A stretch of DNA of 38,637 bases from Gilliamella sp. N-G2 (GTDB lineage: Bacteria; Pseudomonadota; Gammaproteobacteria; Enterobacterales; Orbaceae): assembly GCF_002142215.1 (NCBI RefSeq), contig NZ_NAST01000023.1, positions 1 through 38,637 of the forward strand, given 5' to 3'. The notes beneath the pieces were generated by a model. That model was not told the origin of the DNA, searched no databases, and worked only from the letters and a program-made list of their open reading frames with translations. Numbering within the stretch: the stretch's first letter is position 1; every line of letters begins with the position of its first letter. Shown in pieces: positions 38,579 to 38,637 of this stretch. The translations under genes were made by a program, and so were the position numbers.

Positions 38579-38637
38579 AATAATAAGTATTTTTATATTT
38601 AAGAGGATAGACAAGTGGATAGCATAACGTATTTAAC

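Overview
The window looks like a chromosomal segment of an AT-rich gammaproteobacterium. The gene content and operon organisation are enterobacteria-like: initiator tRNA-rimP-nusA-infB-rbfA-truB, usg-truA, a trpE-GD-CF-B-A operon with leader and operator, qmcA-ybbJ, sitABCD and btsS-btsR-btsT. The strong AT bias and a mix of fermentative and sugar-acid functions fit the Orbaceae (Gilliamella/Orbus-like gut bacteria). That placement is inferred from gene content and protein similarity judged by eye, without a database search. No phage, IS element, CRISPR array or obvious genomic island is visible.

Layout. Positions 1-5.9 kb hold three accessory genes: a membrane PQQ-dependent dehydrogenase (+), an L-lactate/2-hydroxyacid dehydrogenase (-) and a type Va autotransporter (+). 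Positions 5.9-9.7 kb carry a translationally coupled sitABCD-type Mn/Fe ABC transporter operon (+), with a Fur-like site over its likely promoter. Positions 9.7-13.0 kb carry dnaB, truA and usg (-). A divergent, CytR-like LacI-family regulator (+) follows. Positions 14.2-20.6 kb hold the conserved translation/transcription block truB-rbfA-infB-nusA-rimP-tRNA-fMet (-). Positions 20.8-27.6 kb hold the complete tryptophan operon (-). Its TrpG-TrpD and TrpC-TrpF pairs are fused, and it has a leader peptide, an attenuator and a TrpR-type operator. Positions 27.8-29.2 kb carry qmcA-ybbJ (+). Next come a periplasmic 5'-nucleotidase-family enzyme (-), then the pyruvate transporter btsT with its LytS/LytTR-type sensor system btsS-btsR (-), and finally a periplasmic GH3 beta-glucosidase (-) at the right edge.

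How the genes work together. The trp genes convert chorismate to tryptophan under apparent dual control (repression and attenuation). BtsS and BtsR should sense external pyruvate and activate btsT. Three boxes at exact 21-bp periodicity upstream of btsT look like the BtsR target, so sensor, regulator, operator and transporter sit together here, whereas in E. coli btsSR and btsT are unlinked. The dehydrogenase, lactate dehydrogenase, BtsT, nucleotidase and beta-glucosidase suggest a gut life of periplasmic sugar/nucleotide scavenging and mixed-acid metabolism.

Most of the window is ordinary core genome. I did not find a convincing undescribed system. The items most worth checking are the compact Bts circuit with its operator, departures from textbook active-site motifs in the PQQ and lactate dehydrogenases, a CytR-like repressor without a recognisable hinge motif, and several unexplained inverted repeats. 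Several starts were moved from the longest possible frame on ribosome-binding-site grounds; the relevant entries say so.
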